A DNA stretch of 64,000 bases from Ypsolopha sequella. Lineage: Eukaryota; Arthropoda; Insecta; Lepidoptera; Ypsolophidae. The notes beneath the pieces are model-generated. The model was not told the DNA's origin. It did not search any database and saw only the letters and a list, made by a program, of their open reading frames with translations. Shown here in pieces: positions 54,182-62,585 of the stretch; position 1 is the first letter of the stretch; each line of letters opens with the position of its first letter. The stretch is taken from the NCBI GenBank assembly GCA_934047225.1, contig OW204005.1, positions 22,886,396 through 22,950,395 on the forward strand, given 5' to 3'. Both the position numbers and the translations under genes were made by a program.

Positions 54182-55027
54182 TCAAAGCGAATGCTCATTC
54201 CCATGGGGAGCACCTAACTGCAGCATCGATCTACACAACTCCGTGATCTCCGGGTGGTTCAGGTTGATGAGATGGACGTACATCTGCTTGTGGAGACTTA
54301 ACTCTCCCGACACCGCCTCCAACCTCTTCAATAGAGCATCCTTCTCCCTCAACAGCGACTTCACCTTTTCTTCAACTTCCCTCGAACGAACTTTAGCTTT
54401 CTCGCGCGATTTTCTAACAGCTATGTTATTGCGTTCACGTCGCCTTCGGTACTCATCTGTTCCTTTGTCTATGGACTTCCCGGAGGAACGTCTGGAAGGA
54501 GGCTGCTTGTGTTTTAGGAGAGGAGCAAGCAGCGGCCCTCCTAGAGGAGGCAGTGGTGTGAAACCTCCTCCGTAAGGATTGCTGACCCCGACCGGGGGCT
54601 GCGGGTTATATTGGTTAGTGTACTGAGCGCAGGATGTCACATTTCGACGGAAGTCGTGTGGCTCTGGAGGCTCCTCTTTAATAGGTGGCGCCTGTTCGTG
54701 CCCCTGGTTCGCTGGGACGGGAGCGGCGTACGACGCTCCTGAATGCACAGGCTGCGGCATATACGCCAGCGTCGTCCTCGCAAAAGAAGGTCTGGGCTGC
54801 GGAGACCGTCCCCCGGGGAGGATCTCCTGGAACAGAGCCATGGTCTCCTCCCCACGGAACTGATCCTCGATGAGGTGCTGCAGATCCAAGCTGATCTCCT
54901 GTCCATTGAGCTCGTCGAGATCCGGAGGCGGGAAAGGGGCGCGTTTGTCTTCCGTCGTCTTTTTCAGCTCGGGTTGCGGCGGTGGCGGCGGCGCGCCGGC
55001 CGCGTCGTACATTTGCGGGGACTCCAT
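54182..55027 (-). CDS. CCAAT/enhancer-binding protein (C/EBP), bZIP transcription factor
   Basis: 281 residues in one uninterrupted exon. The start is the ATG at 55025-55027 in a strong context (GGGCGGCATGG); the open frame continues upstream to 55126 but without an ATG. Seen: a conserved N-terminal activation block ISLDLQHLIEDQF (about 45-57); proline-rich stretches; a sumoylation-type IKEEP motif (about 116-120); a linker with PLPPLGGPLL; the basic DNA-binding region DEYRRRRERNNIAVRKSREK (191-210); and a leucine zipper from about 215 to 255. NNIAVRKSRE is the C/EBP signature, so it should dimerise and bind CCAAT/enhancer-type sites in the nucleus. Insect members include slbo of Drosophila and the C/EBP of silkmoth; the intronless layout fits. 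Base composition is far more GC-rich than the surroundings. Confidence 0.95.
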   Translation of the reverse strand: MESPQMYDAAGAPPPPPQPELKKTTEDKRAPFPPPDLDELNGQEISLDLQHLIEDQFRGEETMALFQEILPGGRSPQPRPSFARTTLAYMPQPVHSGASYAAPVPANQGHEQAPPIKEEPPEPHDFRRNVTSCAQYTNQYNPQPPVGVSNPYGGGFTPLPPLGGPLLAPLLKHKQPPSRRSSGKSIDKGTDEYRRRRERNNIAVRKSREKAKVRSREVEEKVKSLLREKDALLKRLEAVSGELSLHKQMYVHLINLNHPEITELCRSMLQLGAPHGNEHSL

Positions 55028-55340
55028 GCCGCCCGGGCCTAACAGGGGCCCAGCGGCGCCTGTCCTAGTCTCCACTTCACGGCACTGAGGCACCGAAGCA
55101 CAAGCACTTAGCGCACGTTGGTACACAAGTCGCGGGAGGGACGCGTGCGCGCACTACGGCGGTCGTCGGAGGACTGACTGCGCCGCGGTTGTTCACCGGC
55201 CGCTATCGCTCATCTCCGCAAGGTTGTCCGGAAGGAAGAGCTTCGTTCTGAGCGCTGTAAGTTTTCCGCACTGAAACTTTGGCTTGAAAGTTCGTTTCGC
55301 GTAGCTTTTAGTCTGTCTCGCTTCGACAGCTTTTTCATGC
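55028..55340 (-). promoter_or_regulatory. C/EBP leader and promoter region
   Basis: GC/CpG-rich DNA immediately upstream of the start codon. TCAGTC at 55172-55177 (minus strand) fits the arthropod initiator, giving a leader of about 150 bases; a second TCAGTG lies at 55083-55088. No TATA box at the right distance was seen. Which start is used is inference. Confidence 0.4.
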
Positions 55341-56429
55341 ATACTTGTTACAGTTTTGAAGCTATTTACTGTTAATGATGTTGAATCATCTTTTTTGAAT
55401 CTATATTGTATTCTGATAACTTTTTTCTTTGGTAATTGTCCGATAAGGGCTCATTCACTGTACAGTTTGCTGAACTATTTATGTATCTATTTAGGAGCGA
55501 TCACTTCTAATAAGTGTATGCGCATGAATTGTACAATATTCTTTGATTAAAATTACATTTACCAGTAAACAGGTCGTCGGAACGCAATTTTTGAAACATG
55601 ACAGTGTTTTGGAAGAAACTAAATCTTGTAGCTTTTTGAATAAAATATTGGGGTACTAATTTTATTGACATAATTTTCCTTTACAAAATTCTCAATAATC
55701 ACGTTGATTTCTCATCATTGTTGGGTAAAATTAACTTTAAAATTCCTCGTGGGGCATCACGCAAAAAAGAGCTATTTTCCTAATCCACTAACCGCACATC
55801 TTATGGTCAGAATCGCTTTTTCAGACGTGCATGTAAACTTTATTATAATAGGCTAGTTGGTGTAGATATTTTCTGTAACACATTGAATATAATCAAAAAG
55901 AAAATGTTTCGGGCTTTAATATAAGTTACTTTATTATTATTATTTCCCTTTACTTAATTTAGATTATTTTAGTTTTAAAATTTATACCACACTTATGTGA
56001 ATTCTGTAGGTCAATTTAATTGTTAAGATAACTTACTGTATTATGTTTTTGTGTGACTGTTTGTTTTCACAATAAAATAAATAAACACTTTTACCCGTAT
56101 GTTTTCAGCACGTGTTTTAAAATGTCTAAATTATAATTTCTCCTCATATCGTCACGAACTGAAAGCGCGCTATCTAACGTATCGATTTTCGAAAAATTCG
56201 ATTACAATACTCAAGAACACACACGAATCGAGTGTAATTATACATGCTTTATCATCTAATGATCAGTGTTTACCAGAAACGAGATTAAAAAGTCTAAAGA
56301 TTGGGTAAAAAGTGAAGTTTTAAAATAAAACGTGACATAACGTAATATTATCACGCGATTGTTTTTGTATTTGATTAGGAAATTTGAACGTGTCTACACA
56401 CCTTACCAAATGTAATACTTTAAAATACA
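55341..56429. other. Unassigned AT-rich stretch
   Basis: No gene or clear repeat recognised upstream of C/EBP. Could hold its regulatory DNA. Confidence 0.35.
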
Positions 56430-57032
56430 GTATACACAAATTCTTTTATAGTGTCAGCAATCCACCTGTGGAATAGTCTCCCTCTTAAGGCGTATGACCA
56501 CGCTAAATAAGCAACTCGATATGTGTCGGTACAAATATCAACGGAAACGACATTGAAATAATGTTCATTTCAGCGTGCCTTGAAAAGTGGCTGTTACGAC
56601 AACCACTGCGTCTCCGGCTAGCGCAAAATAGGAGAAAATAATACTTTTCACATGGACGACATGAACGAAAAAAAAATTTTGAACTTAAAAAACTTCCTAT
56701 AATTTGGTGAAATAATAATTAAAATCGCTTTAGGCGTTTGGAAGGAGTAAGAGAATTCTTGTGTTAATCATATGAAACTTTCGATGACTTCCGATTTTTT
56801 TTGTCAAAACTTACAATAGAAAAACAGTTTATGAAACTTAAAATTTATTTTTGACTCTATATTGCCTATCATATATTTTTATGAAAGTTTTTTGACCACT
56901 CATGTGGGAGGAGTAGGCCTTCAAAGACAGGTCCAAATTGCAGTTGGCGTATCCATTCGCCAGTCTCCCTCTATCCCTAACTTCAAAACCAGAGTCTATC
57001 AACACTATCTACAGCTACAGAATCAGTCATAA
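56430..57032 (+). pseudogene. LINE reverse-transcriptase C-terminal remnant, interrupted
   Basis: 56430-56487 reads YTNSFIVSAIHLWNSLPLK, the usual end region of CR1/R1-type reverse transcriptases. About 440 bp later, 56950-57032 continues as IRQSPSIPNFKTRVYQHYLQ and a stop, the normal C-terminus. In between lies an insert beginning TTAAGGCG (56485) related to 39100-39300. Two halves of one old LINE end separated by a DNA element is the simplest reading. Confidence 0.5.
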
Positions 57033-57517
57033 AACTTGTAATTTTTACATATCCCTCTGAGTCATTGTCCTCCTCGTAATTACCGATGTATTGTTATGCA
57101 TAATATATGTATGTACTCGTATATTATTATATTTGTGAGTAGATTATATATGTATATACCATAATTACTTAACTCTATTTATATGTAATATATAATAGTA
57201 TCTATGACAATAAGATTTCTTAGTCGAATTATCTGGCAATACCCTTAAACACTTTAAAAATCACCAAAAGTTAACTGGCAGAGAATGCTAATTAGTATTA
57301 AGTTCATCTTTGTGCATTTTAAATTATTTTGTGCAATGAAGTGGCGCTGAGACGTGGTCTAGCTAACAACCGAGATATTGAAACACCCGTTACTCCCTTT
57401 GTTTATTTGTTACGACTATGAAACAAATCATTACAAATATGGATGGATATAAAGACTCACACATTCCAATATGTCGTGCATACTACCAAAAACTTATTTA
57501 ACTTTGGTTTGTGCTCG

Positions 57518-57887
57518 AAGTATGGCGATAGGGCTCACCACCCATCACACTGGGAAGTATGGCGATAGGGCTCACCACCCATCACGCTGGGAAGTATGGC
57601 GATAGGGCTCACCACCCATCACGCTGGGAAGTATGGCGATAGGGCTCACCACCCATCACGCTGGGAAGTATGGCGATAGGGCTCACCACCCATCACACTG
57701 GGAAGTATGGCGATAGGGCTCACCACCCATCACGCTGGGAAGTATGGCGATAGGGCTCACCACCCATCACGCTGGGAAGTATGGCGATAGGGCTCACCAC
57801 CCATCACGCTGGGAAGTATGGCGATAGGGCTCACCACCCATCACGCTGGGAAGTATGGCGATAGGGCTCACCACCCATCACGCTGGG
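57518..57887 (+). repeat. 37-bp minisatellite, exactly 10 copies, from a SINE
   Basis: Ten head-to-tail 37-bp units (AAGTATGGCGATAGGGCTCA plus CCACCCATCACGCTGGG), almost identical. The only variation is A for G in CAC(A/G)CTGGG in units 1 and 5, which suggests a four-unit block was duplicated. The unit equals part of the SINE-1 body (compare 11813-11850). SINE-like sequence (GTGCTCG) abuts the left edge. The open frame 57818-58045 is a by-product. Confidence 0.95.
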
Positions 57888-57898
57888 AAGTCGATGAA

Positions 57899-57974
57899 GC
57901 TTGGGTGTACTGTACAAGCGTAGACTGCAACTTGGGTATACTGTACAAGTGTGGACTGCAGCTTGGGTGTACAG
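57899..57974 (+). repeat. 31-bp tandem repeat, about 2.4 copies
   Basis: CTTGGGTGTACTGTACAAGC plus GTAGACTGCAA, twice in full, with a third copy cut by the MITE at 57975. The tandem probably also grew from the SINE tail (compare GTGGACTGTG-type blocks). Confidence 0.8.
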
Positions 57975-58205
57975 CCCCCCTATTGTGTATCTTTAGTTGC
58001 CAACTGCACGAGGTGCCTATCATCAAAAACATAGCTAAAAACTGAAATTTCAAAATTGCCTTTAGTGGGTATTGAACTATTAACAATCTGTGTCGTCACT
58101 TGAAGTGCGAAAATATCCTTAGGACATCGGAATTCGATAGTATATCTATGTTTTTGATGATAGACACCCATTCCAGAAGGCAACTAGAGATACACAATAG
58201 GCCCG
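57975..58205. mobile_element. 231-bp CWG-duplicating MITE, copy 3
   Basis: Exactly 231 bp. Flanks are CAG (57972-57974) and CTG (58206-58208). The preceding tandem unit has CTG at this position, so the target was CTG and one base of the left duplicate changed. Ends and inner inverted repeats as in the other copies. Confidence 0.83.
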
Positions 58206-58668
58206 CTGGATAAGTAAGTGTGGATAGGAACTTACATTTCACTTTGAACTCTAGGATGTATGACGATGTTTTTTTTTATATTTATTTAAAACTAAAAATA
58301 TTTTGCGATAATAGTTTGCAAGGGTCTACGAATCTTGTAGCAAATTGCTACGATGTAGCAGTCTGTAGACCTCAAGATTTGTTTGCTTTAATTTCAATTT
58401 GTTCATAAATATAGCTACGTTTAAAAATGGTTAATTTAATGGAAAGCAAAATTTAATGGGAGGCAAATAAAGCTTCTTTATGTTTTCTTGTGTTTTTTAT
58501 TGTGTTTATTGTGTTTATTGTGTTTATTCGGGCAAACGATACTTGTTTGTTTTTATTAATATAATTTCATAATTGGTAATTTTAATTTAGATTTAGCTTA
58601 GTTTTATTAAGTAATTAAGATAATTTAATATCTCCAATATTGTAATTTAGATTAAGTTTAGCTTAATA

Positions 58669-58838
58669 ATATAGCCGATTCTGAAGGCTTTAATTTTAGT
58701 TTTAGTGCTGTCAAAACTAAATTTTCTTCATTGCAAAATAGTCCTTTAATGAAAGCACTAGAAGCTAAATTGCTTTGGAAAAATTTACGTTTTGACAGCA
58801 CTAAAACTAAAATTAAAGCCTTCAGTATCGGGTTTATT
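58669..58838. mobile_element. AGCCGATTCTGAAGG-family palindromic MITE, intact copy
   Basis: TATAGCCGATTCTGAAGGCT at the left is the inverse of AAAGCCTTCAGTATCGGGTT at the right. The arms continue through AGTGCTGTCAAAACTAAA / CGTTTTGACAGCACTAAA. 170 bp. Half copies at 41815, 43018 and 48163. Confidence 0.75.
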
Positions 58839-59914
58839 GTGTGTTATTCGTGTATCTTCAAAATAAAGATACGTTTATTTCAAATTACATTAACTAAAAA
58901 TTAAGAAAATTTAATGTTATTTTAAAATAAATCACCTAAACTTAAAACAAAAATTTGGGAGCTGAATTCAAAGTAGATTTTTGGAAGATTATACATTTTT
59001 AAAACGACGAATCTTTGAAAATTAAAATAAACAATACAGGACGTAGCAATACTTTATATTCTCTAATACAGGTAACCCAAACAAAGTAACTTGCTCACCA
59101 AATGAAACACGTGTGTTAATAAAATAATGATAAATTATTAACCCAATAAAATGTTTTTTGTTGATTTGTTCATTTTGCGTTTAGCTATCGAGGCGTAACC
59201 TGATACTTTGATAAAATTTGAATCAACCTATTTCATTTCAGATATTCTGTAGGTTATCTTTAACTTTTTAATTTTTTTACTGACATATCATCTGAATTAA
59301 GCCGGACTTTATCGGCTTTTCAAGTTCACCAGCGATAGTTGTCCTCTTAAGTATTGTGAGTAGCAGATACATATGTATGGAGCATAGACGAATACAGCCT
59401 ACATACTCCTCATAACAGGCGACCGATTTCTGCCAACACATCTGACTGAACCAGCAGATACAATTCGCCACTCCAAAATCATATGTTTCGGTAGGCCAAA
59501 CCAAAATGGCTTCTATATTCGTTACTTTAGAGTCTTCGTTTTCGGGAAAGATAAGTTTGTGACGCTATACGTAAGATTGGAAGAGCCAATAGGATTGCAG
59601 TATCCCGTTTCGATTGTTGACAGAATTATTTGCACGCAAGATGTTGAACAATAGACGTCTTTCTGGGCTGTATTGTCTATGATCTGGAGTATCGAAAGGC
59701 TTCTGTTTAAACGATAATTCCATTATAGAACCACTATATTTGTGTTTTTGTTTAAATAAAATTTAGTTATTTCTTTTAGTCTTTAAAAATAAACAATTCA
59801 GGTCAACAAAGTTGGCGGGTTTAGGTTAAGCTGTCATTGCGCTGTATCACCCGCGAACCTTTCCGTCACCGATGCTGCTAAAATACGCAATTGTGACGGC
59901 ATTTTTAGGGTTTC
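58839..59914. other. Unassigned stretch
   Basis: AT-rich at first; 59280-59700 has more even composition. The reverse open frame 59277-59504 (75 codons) has no recognised family features. Confidence 0.35.
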
Positions 59915-60110
59915 GTACCCAAAAGGTAAAGATCGGGACTCTATTACTAAGACTCCGCTGTCCGTCTGTCTGTCTGTCTATCCGTCTGTCACCAGGCTGT
60001 ATCTCATGAACTGTGATAGTTAGACAGTTGAAATTTTCACAGATGATGTATTTATGTTGCCGCTATTACAACAAATACTAAAGAACGGAATAAAATAACG
60101 ACCGGTTTTC
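59915..60110 (+). repeat. Dispersed repeat, best-preserved copy (GACAGACAG type)
   Basis: GGGTTTCGTACCCAAAAGGT, ACTAAGACTCCGCTGTCCG, a (GTCT)n run, CACCAGGCTGTATCTCATGA and GTTGAAATTTTCACAGATGA. A widespread insect repeat type; the class is not known to me. Confidence 0.5.
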
Positions 60111-60344
60111 TTTTTTTAGTAAATTCAGCCGTCAATTTAAATGACGCGAATTGTACTGAAGTTTTCATAATTTGTTCAAGTAAGCTGGCACTTAGTTCAG
60201 ATTATGATTTAACGATAAAATAATTTCCGGTGCCCATATTGGGAATACCAACATACCCCTCCACTATATGAAGTCGCTATACTCCGACCAACGACAAACT
60301 ATTACAAATATAAACATATATATAAAATATATCTCCATGACATG

Positions 60345-60652
60345 AATCCCCGAGGGGGTGTCAGAGATGTTCCGAGTGTGAACTGTGAAATGCAAGTCAC
60401 AGTTCACACTCGGTAAACCAACGTTTCACCAACGATTGAGCCCTGTCGCCGTACTTCGGGCACAAATACACGCTTTTTAGTGCATGCAGGTTTCCTTACG
60501 ATGTTTTCCTTCACCGTTCAGCAAGTAGTAAGTAAGAACAAATACTATGAACATAAATTCCTAAAAACTCATTGTTGCATGCCTGACCGGGGATTGAACC
60601 TGGATCGCAAAATTAAGAGGCCAGCGTTCTACCCCTGAGCTACCGTCGCTAT
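60345..60652 (-). mobile_element. tRNA-headed SINE (SINE-1), best copy
   Basis: On the minus strand the head reads GACGGTAGCTCAGGGGTAGA (A-box) and GATCCAGGTTCAATCCCCGG (B-box), clearly tRNA-derived. The body follows: TGCTGAACGGTGAAGG, GTGTATTTGTGCCCGAAG, TACGGCGACAGGGCTCAATC, TTGGTGAAACG and a stem of CCGAGTGTGAACTGTG with CACAGTTCACACTCGG. It ends near GGGGATTCATGTCATG. RNA polymerase III would transcribe it in the family model. Confidence 0.8.
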
Positions 60653-60954
60653 ATATGTATATTATTTATAATACTGCGTCCAAAATTAGCTTTTCACACG
60701 AGGTCATCTGAGCGTGTTAGAGATCCGAGTAGGGATCCCCGACAATTATTAACATCCCACCGTGTTGAGCCTAATCCCCATACTTCAGACAGAAATGTGT
60801 ACCCACAGCTTAACGGGACACCTGACGCTAGAACATCAACAACACCAGTTTTTCAAGGGTTCATTGAAATAAACTAGGTCTCTCCTCATATTGAAGAAAA
60901 TATATTTGATTTATCGATCTTTTATCTAAGGATTCCACCTGTATTAAGATTTAT

Positions 60955-61303
60955 ACTTTTGTCAAAAAAAAAAGTTTTCCACTCTCTTTTTTTTGGTTTT
61001 CAAACGTTCGTTTCAAAGACGCGGTTAAGAAATCAACTTGATTTTTTTTATAAAATAGACAATAGGAATATGAAAGGATGTTACCTAAATCCAAAATTTT
61101 TTCCCTATAAAATATTTCAGTATTAGCTAAAAACGCACCAATTTGTTGTTTCGCTGCGTGGTCACTAAAAAGAGGCCAAGAAAAAGAGGCCAAAGAGCCA
61201 ACACATAATCGCCTCTATGAAAAGCAACTAAGGTCTTTCCCATTAGGCTTATTGGCTAATGGCTAATGCTGGACTTATTGGCTTATTATATGCCATCCTC
61301 TAA
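60955..61303 (-). repeat. GAGGATGGC-family repeat, copy 2
   Basis: Reverse copy of 40475-40812 with an 80-codon open frame on the minus strand (61193-60951, containing HAAKQQIGAFLANTEIFYRE). The frame is broken in the other copies, so it may be a relic of a coding source or chance. No family recognised. Confidence 0.5.
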
Positions 61304-61415
61304 ACGTGCCTTCCGAACCACGCAGACCGAACCGAAAATATGCCTCTACAGGATTTGAACCGGCGACCTCCGGATCAATGGTCGAAATGTTCAAACCACT
61401 AGTCCACAAAGGCGG
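61304..61415 (-). mobile_element. tRNA-headed SINE (SINE-2), reverse
   Basis: Minus strand: GTGGACTAGTGGTTTGAACA (A-box) and GGTCGCCGGTTCAAATCC (B-box), then TGTAGAGGCATATTTTCGG and GGTTCGGAAGGCACG. Same head type as 38190-38420. Confidence 0.65.
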
Positions 61416-61618
61416 TAACTTTTCATATTTGAAATAAAATGTCAGGCAGACTATAGTACAGGCAGGCTGCGCACGCGGCGTGGGCCGCTGACATACTTTC
61501 GCTTTCGAATGGCGAATCACGTCTCGGCTTTATTGTTGACTTATAATATTTATCATTATAAAGTTAATGTTAAAACATACTATTTGCATTATTACGTGGG
61601 TCCAGCTCGTGGTTTGAG

Positions 61619-61765
61619 ATGGAGATGGCTGCTGTAGATTCGGGCTTGACTAAGATGGACGATGTGTCAGAAAAATCAGTTTTGTACCTGAGCCTACAAC
61701 GCGAGATTTTCGAGGCTTCGTTTGAAGAAATTATGACTCTCTTTACATTGAAAAAATATATTTGA
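61619..61765 (+). CDS. 48-codon ORF, unknown
   Basis: ATG at 61619-61621 to TGA at 61763-61765. The product (starts MEMAAVDSGLTKMDDVSEKS, then VLYLSLQREIFEASFEEIMT) is acidic, balanced in composition and protein-like, unlike the low-complexity frames around it. No family recognised. It may be a small gene, an exon end or a fragment of a retroelement. It lies between two copies of the GAGGATGGC-family repeat. Confidence 0.3.
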   Translation: MEMAAVDSGLTKMDDVSEKSVLYLSLQREIFEASFEEIMTLFTLKKYI

Positions 61766-61859
61766 TTTGTTAGTATTTTATTAAGAGAACGTACTAATAA
61801 AAAAATGATTATGATACTTAATATATTATCTTAACAAAATATATTTCAACCCTAGTTTT

Positions 61860-62030
61860 TTATATGTCCCGGTAAGAGCGCGGTTACGGGATCGACTTAA
61901 TTATTTTTCATAAAAGAAGCAATACAAATATGAAAGGAATCTACCAAAATCCAAGTAATTTTGCCTATAGTATTTTTCTGTATAAACTGAGAGCAAAAAG
62001 GTAAATTAAATAGGTTAAGAAAAGAGGTAA
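61860..62030 (-). repeat. GAGGATGGC-family repeat, diverged copy
   Basis: GAGCGCGGTTACGGGATCGA, AATATGAAAGGAATCTACC and AAATCCAAGTAATTTTGCC match the order in 60955-61303 with many changes. Confidence 0.45.
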
Positions 62031-62077
62031 GGGTGTCATTTTAATGTTAATTCTATTTTGTTTATGATATATTTCAT

Positions 62078-62122
62078 ATTCGACTGACGACGATCCCAAG
62101 TGAGTCGAAATATATATCGAAA
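62078..62122 (+). ncRNA. Hammerhead-ribozyme-like motif 5 (canonical CTGACGA core)
   Basis: Stem I TTCGA (62079-62083) pairs with TCGAA (62117-62121). The core CTGACGA (62084-62090) fits the CUGANGA rule, unlike the other four motifs. A short stem II (CGA/TCG) follows, then GAAA (62107-62110), UAUAU and A (UH step, cut after 62116). Stem II is weak. Confidence 0.45.
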
Positions 62123-62326
62123 GTTTTCTTTTTTTATTTAATTTATACTACAATATTCATAATAGTCTGTATATTTATATATAATAAAACAATTAAAAAA
62201 AGCTTTAATTAAGTAAAAATATTTATTATCAGTATAAACTAAAAACCCTAAATTCTGTTGATTCGCTGAATGATTTATTAGTATTACCCGTTGAAGACAA
62301 ATAGGCCAATGAGCCAACCAATGGTC

Positions 62327-62585
62327 CATCCATCAGCCTGTCTTCGTCCGCAGCTAGACATAGGCCTTTCTAAGATTTCGCCACTTTTGGCGGTCCTCCT
62401 GGAAGAAATGCCCAAACTCACACACGCTGGGCAGGCGGGTTGGTGAGCGCGGTGCTGAAACCCTCGCACCAGTGACGCCGCTGTCCGTCACCAAAAAGGC
62501 CGGCAATTGGGGATGGATATACTGCCATCAATCCCCAGGTCCCAGGCACCTGGTGATGCCTGAGAGCTGTTCTCTGACTCTCCTC
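62327..62585 (-). mobile_element. RTE-tailed SINE-like repeat, reverse copy
   Basis: CATCAGCCTGTCTTCGTCCG at the left (RTE-like tail) through GGGCAGGCGGGTTGGTGAGC and GGCAATTGGGGATGGATATA; truncated on the right compared with 37757-38097. Confidence 0.6.

Noticed and set aside
54111..55088. Open frames overlapping the C/EBP gene (154, 99, 89, 72 and 62 codons)
   Set aside because: They are alternative or antisense frames of a GC-rich coding exon; only the bZIP frame has family features.
55028..55126. Upstream extension of the C/EBP protein to 55126
   Set aside because: The frame is open, but there is no ATG; the codon at 55126 is GTG. The first ATG is at 55027, in a strong context.
57818..58045. 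75-codon open frame on the plus strand
   Set aside because: It is a product of the 37-bp tandem array and the adjoining MITE.
60600..60652. A true tRNA gene (GGTAGCTCAGGGGTAGA with B-box)
   Set aside because: The acceptor stem and 3' half do not close; the sequence runs into a SINE body, so it is a tRNA-derived SINE head.
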